Below, piece after piece: positions 8,930 to 18,640 of a stretch of DNA of 64,000 bases (position 1 is its first letter; every line of letters starts with the position of its first letter). The stretch is from Psychrobacter sp. FDAARGOS_221 (GTDB lineage: Bacteria > Pseudomonadota > Gammaproteobacteria > Pseudomonadales > Moraxellaceae). The notes beneath the pieces are model-generated. The model did not search any database, was not told the DNA's origin, and saw only the letters and a program-made list of their open reading frames with translations. The stretch covers positions 1,612,001-1,676,000 of the forward strand of contig NZ_NWFK02000001.1 in the NCBI RefSeq assembly GCF_002313155.2. The letters are read 5' to 3'. A program made the position numbers and the translations under genes.

Positions 8930-11101
8930 TTAGTGCCAATGTGACAAGATTTCGTTGATATAGTGCTTATTAAACGCAATAAAATCTCTGTTCTCTAAAG
9001 GTTGGCCTTGATTGCCTTGCATACTATCTGATGCTTGAGTTTGCGACAGCTTTAACAGCGCTTGCATCTCGCTATCCTCTGACTCGGCGCTGCTTTGATA
9101 CACATACTGAGCATTTTGCTGTTTAAAATGGGTCAGCAAGGCATCAATCTGCTGCTGTAGCTCAGCGCGCTGCCCATCTGAGGTCGTACTATCGAAAAAC
9201 ACACGCTGCATATCACTTAAAGTGGTTTCTTCTAGGCGCTTTAAGATAACCTCATGGCTTGATGCCTGAATCTCATCAGGCTGCTGCGCAATCAGCCAAC
9301 GTAATAGAATCTTAAGCTCCATCACACTGTTTCTAAACTGCTTTTCAATCGGCTGACCCACTTGTGAGAACTCGGCCATTTGTTTTTCTAAAATGGTCTT
9401 ATTGAGCTCATTAACTTGGGTTAAATTAAGCAGTAATAAGTCATCAACGCGCGCTTCATGTTGCTCAACGAACAGTGCTTGCGCCGTGGTATTGACTTGC
9501 CCATCTTTGACAAACTGACTGGCCAATTCATCAAGGCGCACTAAGGTATTTTGGGTTAGATCTTTGAGTAACTCATCCACTCGAGTCGCCAAATAAGGAT
9601 GTGCTTGCTGCAAATAACTTAAGTGACTATGTAATTGATTCGCGGCTTCGATTAGCTGATGTAAATGTTCAGTAGCGGGCTTTGATAACAACACAGCCAA
9701 ATGCGTTGCATGACGACTTATGTCCAGTGGTAGCTCATAGTTAACTTGACTAGCCTCTTTTTTAGCATCAATATCCGACTCTGCTGTCGCTGCTTTTTCT
9801 GCACTGGCCTTTGACACCACCTGAACCGATATCGCTTGCGGCGCCTGTGTTTCGTGTTGATGTTGCGCATTTTGTTTTGCACTATCTGCTAAGGCAGGCG
9901 CGCGACTGTCAGCGATCTGTTGGGCATGACGTTTGATCTGTTTGTTTGACAGTTGCCACATCCAAAAAGCAACCAATAAACCATTCATCGCAAACGCGCT
10001 ATACAAACCACCAAAGAATAAGCAGATGATGGAAAATAGAATCAAAGCTTGGCTGTTATTTTTTAGCTTAGCGGCATGCTGCTTGTAATTAAAGGCATCA
10101 CTTATCATATAACTGCCATAAAGCAGCGTAACCAGATAGACGATACCCACAATGATGACAGACCAAAAAGACGCATTTAAGACCAAAGATGCTCCCAGAT
10201 TGATGGCGACAATAGACAATCCATCCTTTAGGTTTTTTGGTTGGGTAATGAGCTTGCCATGTGGGTTTTTATATCGGGTCGGAGTCAACAATCGATCCGC
10301 TGACCCAAAGTTGAGAGCAACTGCCTTGTTTGTGGTACCACTGAGCATCCAAAAGGTTAATGCATGCTCGTTGTTTCCAGTAAACACCAAGCTTTGATTC
10401 TCATCTAACGTCCCGAATGCCTTTAGGCGTTGCTGTTGCCACCACTGCAACTGATCATCAAGCTGCTTTATGTCATGGGTTTCAAAATAAGCCAGCAACG
10501 CCTCTTCATTTAATAACAGCTGATAATAAGGCTGAAACTCATCCAAATAATAAAAACCATTAACCGCAACATGATTGGCAATCTGCTTTAACTCATAAGC
10601 GACTTGTACATTAGCACCAGTGCCAGTGACATAAGAGTCAGGCTCAATCTGTGTCACTTCAGTCGAGGTGTCTTTAGGCTTAGAAAAGGTGCTGATAAAA
10701 GCCTTGTAGGAGTCTATCGGAGAGGAGGGTTTTTGGACGTTCCGGCAAAGCGCCAGTTTTTGTAAAAAAAGAGAGGTGTTATATTTGCTAAGCGCATAGT
10801 AAATGGCTTGAGTGAGATCGTATAAGCGCCGTTTTTGCATCGGCATTGTGGTGTCATCCTGAAACACCACATAGAACTCTGGCAGTACCACAGTAAGCAG
10901 GTCATTGAGCAGATATTGCCAGCAGACAATGCTATTTAAATCTTTGTCGATACGCTGATTGTTGGCAACATTACTTTGCAGCTGCACCACCGTTTTGGCA
11001 ACCTGTGTCAGCAACACATTGTAGGCAACGACTTGCCTGTCAGTGACGATATCTGACCCCGATAAATTGGTTGGCTGTGTCGACACATTGTCAGATATCA
11101 T
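8930..11101 (-). CDS. Large membrane protein of unknown function
   Basis: A 723-aa protein with no family I can name with confidence. The N-terminal 290 residues are soluble with many aromatic residues. A membrane block follows at about residues 295-390, with about four helices including FWSVIIVGIVYLVTLLYGSY and ALILFSIICLFFGGLYSAF. The rest is a Gln/Ala-rich, mostly helical cytoplasmic-looking domain with probable coiled coil. The C-terminal region (LPLDISRHATHLAVLL, ending in a helical bundle) is loosely reminiscent of XpaC/YceG-type proteins that accompany tellurite-resistance TelA, but that is a weak guess. It is downstream of mraY on the same strand, 68 bp away, and could be read through from the dcw operon. 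Confidence 0.75.
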   Translation of the reverse strand: MISDNVSTQPTNLSGSDIVTDRQVVAYNVLLTQVAKTVVQLQSNVANNQRIDKDLNSIVCWQYLLNDLLTVVLPEFYVVFQDDTTMPMQKRRLYDLTQAIYYALSKYNTSLFLQKLALCRNVQKPSSPIDSYKAFISTFSKPKDTSTEVTQIEPDSYVTGTGANVQVAYELKQIANHVAVNGFYYLDEFQPYYQLLLNEEALLAYFETHDIKQLDDQLQWWQQQRLKAFGTLDENQSLVFTGNNEHALTFWMLSGTTNKAVALNFGSADRLLTPTRYKNPHGKLITQPKNLKDGLSIVAINLGASLVLNASFWSVIIVGIVYLVTLLYGSYMISDAFNYKQHAAKLKNNSQALILFSIICLFFGGLYSAFAMNGLLVAFWMWQLSNKQIKRHAQQIADSRAPALADSAKQNAQHQHETQAPQAISVQVVSKASAEKAATAESDIDAKKEASQVNYELPLDISRHATHLAVLLSKPATEHLHQLIEAANQLHSHLSYLQQAHPYLATRVDELLKDLTQNTLVRLDELASQFVKDGQVNTTAQALFVEQHEARVDDLLLLNLTQVNELNKTILEKQMAEFSQVGQPIEKQFRNSVMELKILLRWLIAQQPDEIQASSHEVILKRLEETTLSDMQRVFFDSTTSDGQRAELQQQIDALLTHFKQQNAQYVYQSSAESEDSEMQALLKLSQTQASDSMQGNQGQPLENRDFIAFNKHYINEILSHWH

Positions 11102-11169
11102 ATTAAATTAACGCTGTTAAAAGCTCGCTTCGAATGACGCATTAGAGCCGCTATAACGTAACTTTGCTA

Positions 11170-12291
11170 TTAACGTAACTTTAATGTCATCAGGCCCAGT
11201 ACTACTAATAAGATAGCGATAATCCAGAAACGCACCACGACCTGAGTTTCTTTCCAGCCCAGCTCTTCAAAGTGATGATGTAGTGGGGCCATTAAGAAAA
11301 TACGCTTTCTACGCAGCTTGTATGAGCCAACCTGTAGCATCACCGATACCGCTTCTGCCACAAACAAACCGCCCATAATCGCAAACGCAATTTCTTGGCG
11401 GGTCATCACTGCGATTGTACCGAGCATAGCACCTAATGCCAATGCACCCACGTCGCCCATAAATACCTGCGCTGGATGCGCGTTGTACCATAAGAACCCT
11501 AAACCTGCGCCAATCATAGCGGCACAAACAATGGTCACTTCTGAGTTATAAGCGATATAAGGTACGTGCAGGTAGTCGGCAAAACGCGCATCGCCAGATA
11601 CGTAAGCAAACACGCCAAGTCCGGCCGCCACAAACACAACAGGCAAGATGGCCAGACCATCTAGTCCGTCGGTTAGGTTGACCGCGTTAGATGAGCCATT
11701 AATCACAAAGTAAGTGAAGATAATGAATGCCAGACCCAAAGGAACGGCTGAGAAAGGAATAGATAGGTTTTTGAATACCGGAATCAGCAAGTCGATCATC
11801 TCGCGCGAGCTGGTCGGGTCAGGCTGCTGACTGGCAATGTAGTATAACGAGGTCCCAACGAACAGCGCACCCATAGACAACCAGAAGTACTTCTTACGTG
11901 CAATCAAGCCTTTGGGGTCTTTGTATTTAATCTTCAGCCAGTCATCAGCCCAGCCCACGCCACCGAAGATGACCATCACCACCATTAAGATCCAGACATA
12001 AGGGTTGGATAGATTAGCCCAGCACAGTGTCGCAAAGCCAATAGAGGTTAAGATTAATACCCCGCCCATGGTTGGGGTTCCGGTTTTTGCCAAATGGGTT
12101 TTTGGACCATCATCACGCACTGCCTGATCGTATTTCACACTGCGTAAATAGGCAATGGTGCGTGGTCCTAATAATAAACTAAATGTAAGTGAGGTGATGA
12201 CCGTCAGTAACGCCCGTAACGTTAGCGATGATACCGCCGAAAACGGTGAATAGAATTGACTCAATACACTGTCAAATAACCAATATAACAC
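11170..12291 (-). CDS. mraY: Phospho-N-acetylmuramoyl-pentapeptide-transferase
   Basis: Integral membrane enzyme that transfers phospho-MurNAc-pentapeptide to undecaprenyl phosphate, giving lipid I. Seen: about ten hydrophobic helices, the Mg-binding aspartates in [17 protein letters not shown], the signature [23 protein letters not shown], and the histidine loop [13 protein letters not shown]. Length of 373 aa is normal. The start is GTG at 12291, preceded by a strong GAGGAG ribosome site seven bases away. It is the last gene of the peptidoglycan run here; the 192-bp gap to murF is longer than the other gaps and may hold its own promoter. Confidence 0.97.
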   Translation of the reverse strand: MLYWLFDSVLSQFYSPFSAVSSLTLRALLTVITSLTFSLLLGPRTIAYLRSVKYDQAVRDDGPKTHLAKTGTPTMGGVLILTSIGFATLCWANLSNPYVWILMVVMVIFGGVGWADDWLKIKYKDPKGLIARKKYFWLSMGALFVGTSLYYIASQQPDPTSSREMIDLLIPVFKNLSIPFSAVPLGLAFIIFTYFVINGSSNAVNLTDGLDGLAILPVVFVAAGLGVFAYVSGDARFADYLHVPYIAYNSEVTIVCAAMIGAGLGFLWYNAHPAQVFMGDVGALALGAMLGTIAVMTRQEIAFAIMGGLFVAEAVSVMLQVGSYKLRRKRIFLMAPLHHHFEELGWKETQVVVRFWIIAILLVVLGLMTLKLR

Positions 12292-12483
12292 CGCTTACTC
12301 CTCAATTGTTTACTATAAATTTGGTCTAACTCTAAAAATATTTAAAGACGATCTGTTTGAAATTTGGCAAATTATCGCAAAAAACGCACAGAAAATCAGG
12401 TTTGAAAAATCTTTTCACCAAAAATGCACAGTTAACCTCTTGTACGTTTCCGATTATCTGCTACTAATCTCTGTGCTTAATCA

Positions 12484-14010
12484 TTATTTTGCAGCGATAA
12501 GATCGTCAATCAGTGTTTCCATCGTGGCACTGCGTGAGCCTTTAAATAATAAGCTACAGTGCTGCTGCTGTTGTTCATACTGCTGTAGTTGCTGACTTAA
12601 TACCGCCAACAAGTCAGCCTTAGTGGCGAATGCTTGTGCTTGATCATGCGACATGCCAGCCGCTTGCGCGCCTGCAATGGTATGTGGTGCAAACTCACCA
12701 ACGCACAGTAAGACATTAATGTTCTTAGTCGCAATGGCTTCGCCCAATTTACGATGCTCATCAGCAGCGGCATCGCCGAGCTCACCGATATCACCGAGCA
12801 CCAAAATCTTGGCACCGGTCTGCGCCGCTAGTACATCAGCAGCGGCTCGCATCGAATTAGGGTTGGCATTATAAGTGTCATCGATGATTTGATGTTGACC
12901 GAACTGTTGCCTGCCCAGTCGACCTTTGGTTGATTGTGCCTGCCCTAGCCCACGCGCAATATGCTCTGGAGCGACACCAAGCGCATAAGCACAAGCGGCG
13001 GTTGCCAGTGCATTACTGACGTTATGTTGACCTGCCATCGGTAACATTACTGGTAAAGTGATAGCAGCGGTTGTTGCTGTGGCGGCAAAGTTTAAGATAA
13101 ATTCACTTTGCAGTGCGCCGGTTGTTACCTCAGTGGCGTACACTTCAGGTATGTTGTTAGTCTCAGACTGTAGCTGTTGCCAACCAAAATGCAGTATCTG
13201 GTCAGTGTATTGCTGTGCCGCTGTGGTTAATTGCTCATTATAATCATCATCGGCAGGTACCACTGCTGTACCTGCTTGCGTTAACGACTGATAAATCTCT
13301 GCTTTGGTCTTAGCAATGTTGTCTCTACCGCCAAACTCACCCAAGTGCGCAGTACCTATGTTTAAGATACAGGCCACATCTGGCTTCACCATCGCTGCGG
13401 TATATTCAATCTCGCCGACATGATTGGCGCCTAACTCAAGTACCGCATATTGATGCTGATTTTCTAATTCAAGCAGCATCATGGGTACGCCAAAGTCGTT
13501 GTTTAAATTACCACGGGTAATCAGCGTGGAGTGACCTTCGGCCTTGGCAGAACTTTGACTGGTATCAGACTCTACAGCGACAAAGATACTGCGTAGCATC
13601 TCTTTCACTGTGGTTTTACCGCTAGAGCCAGTAATGGCTATCACTTTTAAATTACTGTGCTGTTGACGACGATAGGCGGCAATTTGACCGAACGCTAAGC
13701 GCGTATCAGAAACTTGTAATTGCGGCACATTAACCTTGTCATTAACGCTACTGACAATAGCCGCAACTGCGCCCTTCTCCACGGCGGCTTCCACAAACTG
13801 ATGGCCATCAAAGTTTTCACCGACAATGGCTAGGAAGATATCACCCGCCTCAATTTTACGGGTATCAGTGATAATGCGAGTCGCTTGTATATGGTTGTCA
13901 TCATTGCTATCAGCAAGATGATGCCATTGACCGTTCACCGCCTGCGTTGCTGCGACTAAGTTATCTACTTGCCAAACGTATAAGCCACTTTGGGCGTCTG
14001 TTGTTGCCAT
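12484..14010 (-). CDS. murF: UDP-N-acetylmuramoyl-tripeptide-D-alanyl-D-alanine ligase
   Basis: Cytoplasmic ATP-dependent ligase that adds D-Ala-D-Ala to UDP-MurNAc-tripeptide. The three-domain Mur ligase layout is visible in 508 aa: the N-terminal UDP-binding part with TRIITDTRKIEAGDIFLAI, the ATP loop ITGSSGKTTVKEML, LELGANHVGEIEYTAAMVKPD, and the C-terminal DDTYNANPNSMRAAADVL and LVLGDIGELGDAAADEH. The length exceeds E. coli MurF (452 aa), mainly through Gln/Ala-rich insertions. It follows murE by 21 bp, so the two are certainly co-transcribed. Confidence 0.97.
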   Translation of the reverse strand: MATTDAQSGLYVWQVDNLVAATQAVNGQWHHLADSNDDNHIQATRIITDTRKIEAGDIFLAIVGENFDGHQFVEAAVEKGAVAAIVSSVNDKVNVPQLQVSDTRLAFGQIAAYRRQQHSNLKVIAITGSSGKTTVKEMLRSIFVAVESDTSQSSAKAEGHSTLITRGNLNNDFGVPMMLLELENQHQYAVLELGANHVGEIEYTAAMVKPDVACILNIGTAHLGEFGGRDNIAKTKAEIYQSLTQAGTAVVPADDDYNEQLTTAAQQYTDQILHFGWQQLQSETNNIPEVYATEVTTGALQSEFILNFAATATTAAITLPVMLPMAGQHNVSNALATAACAYALGVAPEHIARGLGQAQSTKGRLGRQQFGQHQIIDDTYNANPNSMRAAADVLAAQTGAKILVLGDIGELGDAAADEHRKLGEAIATKNINVLLCVGEFAPHTIAGAQAAGMSHDQAQAFATKADLLAVLSQQLQQYEQQQQHCSLLFKGSRSATMETLIDDLIAAK

Positions 14011-14031
14011 CTTTTATTCCACTCAGTTAAA

Positions 14032-15783
14032 TTATCCTTGATGCGCCTCAATCAACGCCTCTTGCAGTATTAAGCGATCATCGAAATCATAACGCACGCC
14101 TTTAATTTCTTGATAGGTCTCATGACCTTTACCGGCGATGACCACGATGTCTTGCGCGCCAGCTTGCTGTACCACGTAGTTAATAGCCTGTTTGCGATCA
14201 GCGATCACTGTGGTTTTTTGATGCTGCGCCTCAGTCATACCTTGCTGCATATCTTCTAAAATCAATACCGGATCTTCACTACGTGGATTGTCTGAAGTCA
14301 GTACGACTTGGTCAGCGACGCTAAGTCCGGCTTGTGCCATCAACGGACGTTTGCCTTTATCGCGATCACCACCACAGCCAAATACCGCCCACAGTTTGCC
14401 TTCACAATGTGACTTTAAGCTGGTCAATACTTGAGTCAGCGCATCTGGAGTATGGGCATAATCGACAATAAACACCCCTTGATCATCATTGGCGGACTCA
14501 GCACGCTGCATACGACCGCTGGCACCTTGCAACTGCTTAACCAGCGCTGGCATGGCGTCCAAAGGTACGCCTAACGCCATTGCTCCAGCCACAGCCGCCA
14601 ACACATTGGCGACATTAAAGCGCCCTAATAACGGGCTATGTAGTTTGATACTGTCAGTGGCAATAGAGTTTGAATCGACAGTTAGCTCAATCTCAACACC
14701 GGTTAAACTTGGAGAGATACTTGATGCCACAAACAGAGCATCAACACCGTCAATATTGACCGACACTTCTGGATTGAGGCTATAAAGCCAAACTTTCACC
14801 CCTGAATCAATAGCGGTCTTCGCCATCATTGGCGCAAAGTCATCGTCGATATTAATAATGGCATGGGTCAATTGAGGGAAATAAGCTTTATCAAATAAGC
14901 GGGCCTTAGCACGTGCGTAATCTTGCATATCAGGGTGATAATCCAGATGATCACGACTTAAGTTACTATAGACAGCAACCTTGACAGGCACCCCTTGCAG
15001 ACGCTGCTGATCTAAGCCATGCGAGCTGGCCTCTAGCGCCAATACATCGACGCCCTCTTGCTGCATCTGTCTTAAAAAGCGCTGAACCGCCAATGCATCC
15101 CCTGTGGTATGACTGGCTTGAACCAGACTACCGAGACGGCCATTACCCGCAGTGCCCATCACCGCGCTATCTGCCAATTCAGGCAGCGCTGATAAATGAC
15201 ACAGTTGTGCTATCAGCTGACTGATAGTGGTTTTACCATTGGTTCCGGTAACGGCGATGACTTGTGGTAATTGCTGCAGTAAGTCTTGAGTACTTTGTAT
15301 CTGACTCAGAGTAGATGAAGGTAACAGGCTAAGCTGGATTAACGTGCCTAATACGTCACGAATATTGGGTACATATAATAAAGGACAGCCAATATCTTGC
15401 TCAGACAGTTGCAAATCAGCAGGATCAATTTCACTGATAATACATGCCGCTTGCTGGGCGGCAGCTTGGGCATACTGCTGACTTTTTTCAATCGGCTGGG
15501 TATGGCTTTTTAGCAGTACAAATATATCTTTGGTCGCAGCGTCTGTCGTTAATTGACGGCTGTCTAACACAAATTGAGAAACAGGCAGTTGCAACAATGC
15601 ACCCTGCTCGGTAGAGACAGCCTGTTCGGCGTCTTGCAGCATATGTTGCAGGGTGTTTTTGTGATGGGGTAATACCTGTTGGGCGGTGGTTAGCAGCTGC
15701 TGTAGGGTCAGCGCACTGACTGTTGTATTCTCTTGCGCTGTGTTGTTTGACGGGGTATCAGAGTGAGAAGTATGTGTTGTCAT
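14032..15783 (-). CDS. murE: UDP-N-acetylmuramoyl-tripeptide ligase (meso-DAP type)
   Basis: Cytoplasmic ligase that adds the third stem-peptide residue. The DNPRSEDP motif near the C-terminus is the signature of meso-diaminopimelate-adding MurE (lysine enzymes differ here), so the cell wall is DAP type. Also seen: VTGTNGKTTISQLIAQL (ATP loop), EASSHGLDQQRL, SNLSRDHLDYHPDM, and VDYAHTPDALTQVL. The ATG at 15783 is chosen because AAGG lies eight bases upstream; an ATG at 15822 would add 13 residues but has no ribosome site. The protein has a Thr/Asn-rich N-terminal extension and a glutamine-rich middle, making it longer than the roughly 500-aa norm. Confidence 0.96.
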   Translation of the reverse strand: MTTHTSHSDTPSNNTAQENTTVSALTLQQLLTTAQQVLPHHKNTLQHMLQDAEQAVSTEQGALLQLPVSQFVLDSRQLTTDAATKDIFVLLKSHTQPIEKSQQYAQAAAQQAACIISEIDPADLQLSEQDIGCPLLYVPNIRDVLGTLIQLSLLPSSTLSQIQSTQDLLQQLPQVIAVTGTNGKTTISQLIAQLCHLSALPELADSAVMGTAGNGRLGSLVQASHTTGDALAVQRFLRQMQQEGVDVLALEASSHGLDQQRLQGVPVKVAVYSNLSRDHLDYHPDMQDYARAKARLFDKAYFPQLTHAIINIDDDFAPMMAKTAIDSGVKVWLYSLNPEVSVNIDGVDALFVASSISPSLTGVEIELTVDSNSIATDSIKLHSPLLGRFNVANVLAAVAGAMALGVPLDAMPALVKQLQGASGRMQRAESANDDQGVFIVDYAHTPDALTQVLTSLKSHCEGKLWAVFGCGGDRDKGKRPLMAQAGLSVADQVVLTSDNPRSEDPVLILEDMQQGMTEAQHQKTTVIADRKQAINYVVQQAGAQDIVVIAGKGHETYQEIKGVRYDFDDRLILQEALIEAHQG

Positions 15784-15916
15784 GCGACTGACCTTATGGT
15801 TATGAAAGTCAGCTGACGACATCGACGCTGACTTGATGTGTTATAGACGGCTTGTACGAATTATTTAGCGACTACTTTGTTAGCGGCTACTTTGTTAGCC
15901 ATTACTTTGTTAGCGA

Positions 15917-18064
15917 TTACTTTGACGTTAATGGCTTGTCTAATGGCACATTATACAGACGCAACGCTTCTTGCATCACGCTTTTGAATACAGGCGCCGC
16001 CACGATACCAGCATAATGAGCCTTGCGTGGATCTTCTACCAAAATAACCGCTGCCAAACGTGGATTCGACGCTGGAGCAACACCAGCAAACACCGTACGA
16101 TACTGATCGGTATAGTAACCGCCATCTGGATTAACGCGGCGTGATGTCCCTGTTTTACCGGCAATACGATAGCCATCAATTGCGGCTGCAGTACCGGTAC
16201 CGCCCGGCTGAGTCACTGTTTCCATCATTTTGACCACGGCCATCGCATTTTTCTCATCGATAATGCGTTTGCCTTCAACCTTTTTGTCCTGCTTAATCAA
16301 GGTTAATGGATGCAGCACACCGCCTGAGCCTAATGCAGCATAGGCCTGGGTAATTTGAGCCAAGGTGACTTGTAAGCCATAACCATAACTGACTGTCGCA
16401 CGGCGTGAGGTTTCATTTTCTTTTGGCGTGGGCACAATACCCGCCTGCTCGCCTGGGAACTCTAGTGCTGTTTTTGAGCCAAAGCCAAAGCTTTTTTGCA
16501 TATTGGTAATGGCATCAGGTGGTAATGACAACGCAATCTTGGTTGACGCCACGTTACTCGATTTTTGAATCAACTTGCTCATGTTAATAGAGCCTAAGTT
16601 GCTGTGGTCGCGAATGGTATAGCCTTTGACTCGAATCGAGCCTGGGCTGGTATTAATCAATGAATTTTCGGTATATTTACCGGACTCTAAGGCAGTGGCC
16701 ACTGTGAATGGCTTCATTACCGAACCTGGCTCAAACACGTCTAATAGTGCACGGTTACGCTGGTTGTTACCGGTCATTTCATTGAGGTTGTTATTATTAA
16801 AGGCTGGCCAAGTCGACAATGCCAATACTTCACCAGTATGCACATCAACGACCATACCGGTCGACCAACGCGCTTCTTGCACACGTCCGACGCGCTCAAG
16901 CTCTTTGTATAACAAATACTGCAAACGTGAGTCGATAGACAGCACCACATCTTCACCAGGGACGACTGGTTTAATCTGTTCTAGCTCTTCGATGCTGTGC
17001 TGATAGCGGTCTTTTAACACCCGCACCTTGCCATCTTCACCTGCCAGCTTGACTTGATATTGACGCTCAATACCGGCACGACCTTCGTAACCACTGTTTG
17101 GATCATTGGCGTTGTAGCCCATAAAGCCTAACAGTTGTGCGCTAGGCTGTGGCTGTGGGTAGTAACGGCGGAACTCTTGCTTTTCATGAACCCCAGGGAA
17201 ATTTAACGCCATCACCGCATCGGCAATCTCTGGCGTGACTTTATTTAATAGAGGCAAATAATGTGAGCCTGACCCTGACGGCAGTACTTTCTTAACCGCG
17301 TCGTCATCAGTCACATCGACGGTATGATCAAGGGCAACCGCTTGCTGTAGGCGATCAAGTGACACACCTGAAACGTTCGATAACTGTGCCAGATCCATTT
17401 GATCCAGCTTATCCTGCAAGCGCTTAGTGGCTTCAGGATCATCACTATTTCGTCTCAGTCGTTTTTGCAAATCATAATATGCCAGCGCATAGTCATAAGG
17501 ACTGAAGGTAACACTAGCCAGAGGCGCACTCACCGCCAACGGCTGATGATTACGGTCGGTAATCATTCCGCGATAAGAGCGCTGAATACGCTCACTGGTA
17601 ATAATCTCATCACCTTTGGCAATCAGCTCATCGGCATTGATCACCTGTAGATAAAAAGCACGGCAAACCAATGCCAAAAAGAGCATGCAAGCGATGGCCC
17701 ACATCAACTTAAAGCGTGATAAATCGGTCTCAGCACTACCTCGACTATAGGCACCAACGCCTGTCGATTTAAATATCTGGAAACGTTTGCCTTTACGATG
17801 TTTAACACTGGTATAGACTTGGTCGTTTTCCGCCTTCTTCCAAAACTTAAGTTTTGCCAACCCTTGCTTATTGCTTTGGGGGTTAGACTTGCTGGTTTTA
17901 CTGCGCTTTGAAGCGGTCTTTTTGCTATTGGCCGATGATTTTGACGCCGACTTTTTTGGTGGCACTAAAGGCTCTGTCACCTTGCCATGCATTGGTTTAT
18001 TGGCGGCTGTCTTTTTTGTTTGACGGCTTTTTTTGTTGGCTGAATCAGAAGGCTTCTTACTCAT
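15917..18064 (-). CDS. ftsI: Peptidoglycan D,D-transpeptidase FtsI (PBP3)
   Basis: Septal class B penicillin-binding protein that cross-links peptidoglycan during division. Residues 1-95 are an unusually long Lys/Ser-rich cytoplasmic tail (E. coli has about 20), followed by a single membrane anchor at about 120-141. The transpeptidase motifs are intact: S448-x-x-K451 (PGSVMKP), S502-S-N504 (KSSNVAS) and K637-T-G (AGKTGTSRR). The pedestal domain is at about 150-350. The ATG has a strong AAGGAGG ribosome site five bases upstream and overlaps the end of ftsL by 8 bp, so the two are translationally coupled. The basic tail could bind nucleic acid or membrane phospholipid; that is inference. Confidence 0.97.
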   Translation of the reverse strand: MSKKPSDSANKKSRQTKKTAANKPMHGKVTEPLVPPKKSASKSSANSKKTASKRSKTSKSNPQSNKQGLAKLKFWKKAENDQVYTSVKHRKGKRFQIFKSTGVGAYSRGSAETDLSRFKLMWAIACMLFLALVCRAFYLQVINADELIAKGDEIITSERIQRSYRGMITDRNHQPLAVSAPLASVTFSPYDYALAYYDLQKRLRRNSDDPEATKRLQDKLDQMDLAQLSNVSGVSLDRLQQAVALDHTVDVTDDDAVKKVLPSGSGSHYLPLLNKVTPEIADAVMALNFPGVHEKQEFRRYYPQPQPSAQLLGFMGYNANDPNSGYEGRAGIERQYQVKLAGEDGKVRVLKDRYQHSIEELEQIKPVVPGEDVVLSIDSRLQYLLYKELERVGRVQEARWSTGMVVDVHTGEVLALSTWPAFNNNNLNEMTGNNQRNRALLDVFEPGSVMKPFTVATALESGKYTENSLINTSPGSIRVKGYTIRDHSNLGSINMSKLIQKSSNVASTKIALSLPPDAITNMQKSFGFGSKTALEFPGEQAGIVPTPKENETSRRATVSYGYGLQVTLAQITQAYAALGSGGVLHPLTLIKQDKKVEGKRIIDEKNAMAVVKMMETVTQPGGTGTAAAIDGYRIAGKTGTSRRVNPDGGYYTDQYRTVFAGVAPASNPRLAAVILVEDPRKAHYAGIVAAPVFKSVMQEALRLYNVPLDKPLTSK

Positions 18065-18542
18065 CTTCGCCTCCTTGATTTCGGGTTACCTGAGTAGAGG
18101 GGTTTTGATTGTTCTGGGTTTGGCTATTTTGATTTTGAGTCGCTGGATTGACATCAGTATTAAGATGATCACCGGCGCTGGCTGCCATCGGCTGTAATAT
18201 CAGCTTATCTGCTGTCGATGGCGAATACATGCCCAGCTGAGTCACCGCACGGCTAGCAATTTGAGGGGTGGCACTAAAAGTCTGCTGCTCAATGACCAAA
18301 CGCTGATTTTCAATCTGAAGATTGCGATAGTCGACTTTCATTTTTTGCAATGCCATATAATCTTCATGATACTGCTGCACCTGCTCTGCTGTCAGCACTG
18401 CAGAACATATAATACCAACAGACAATAGCAACATAATCGCCGCATACAGACGATTAATATTATAACGCTTACTGAGCATCTCACTGACTTCTATGGAGAC
18501 GCTATCTATTGGATTTGAGACGTGAGATCTTTTGTTTGCCAT
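18057..18542 (-). CDS. ftsL: Cell division protein FtsL
   Basis: Bitopic division protein that joins FtsB and FtsQ in the divisome. The sequence is diverged, as is normal, but has the expected form in 161 aa: a short basic N-terminus, one membrane helix at about residues 33-52 (YAAIMLLLSVGIICSAVL), then a periplasmic coiled coil (about 55-92, MKVDYRNLQIENQRLVIEQQ). A short IASRAVTQLGMYSP stretch is typical of FtsL. The Asn/Gln/Thr-rich tail of about 40 residues is extra. Its place between rsmH and ftsI confirms the call. Confidence 0.93.
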   Translation of the reverse strand: MANKRSHVSNPIDSVSIEVSEMLSKRYNINRLYAAIMLLLSVGIICSAVLTAEQVQQYHEDYMALQKMKVDYRNLQIENQRLVIEQQTFSATPQIASRAVTQLGMYSPSTADKLILQPMAASAGDHLNTDVNPATQNQNSQTQNNQNPSTQVTRNQGGEDE

Positions 18543-18640
18543 AAGTGACTGTTATCGTGACCGTTAAAGGTCTGTAAAAGGGTAAAATATCTAACTAAGC
18601 ACGCATCAACAATCAGCTGCTGAACGCTTGCACATCGCTG

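Noticed and set aside
16626..17003. 125-aa plus-strand ORF opposite ftsI
   Set aside because: It lies wholly in a conserved PBP domain, and no signal suggests translation.
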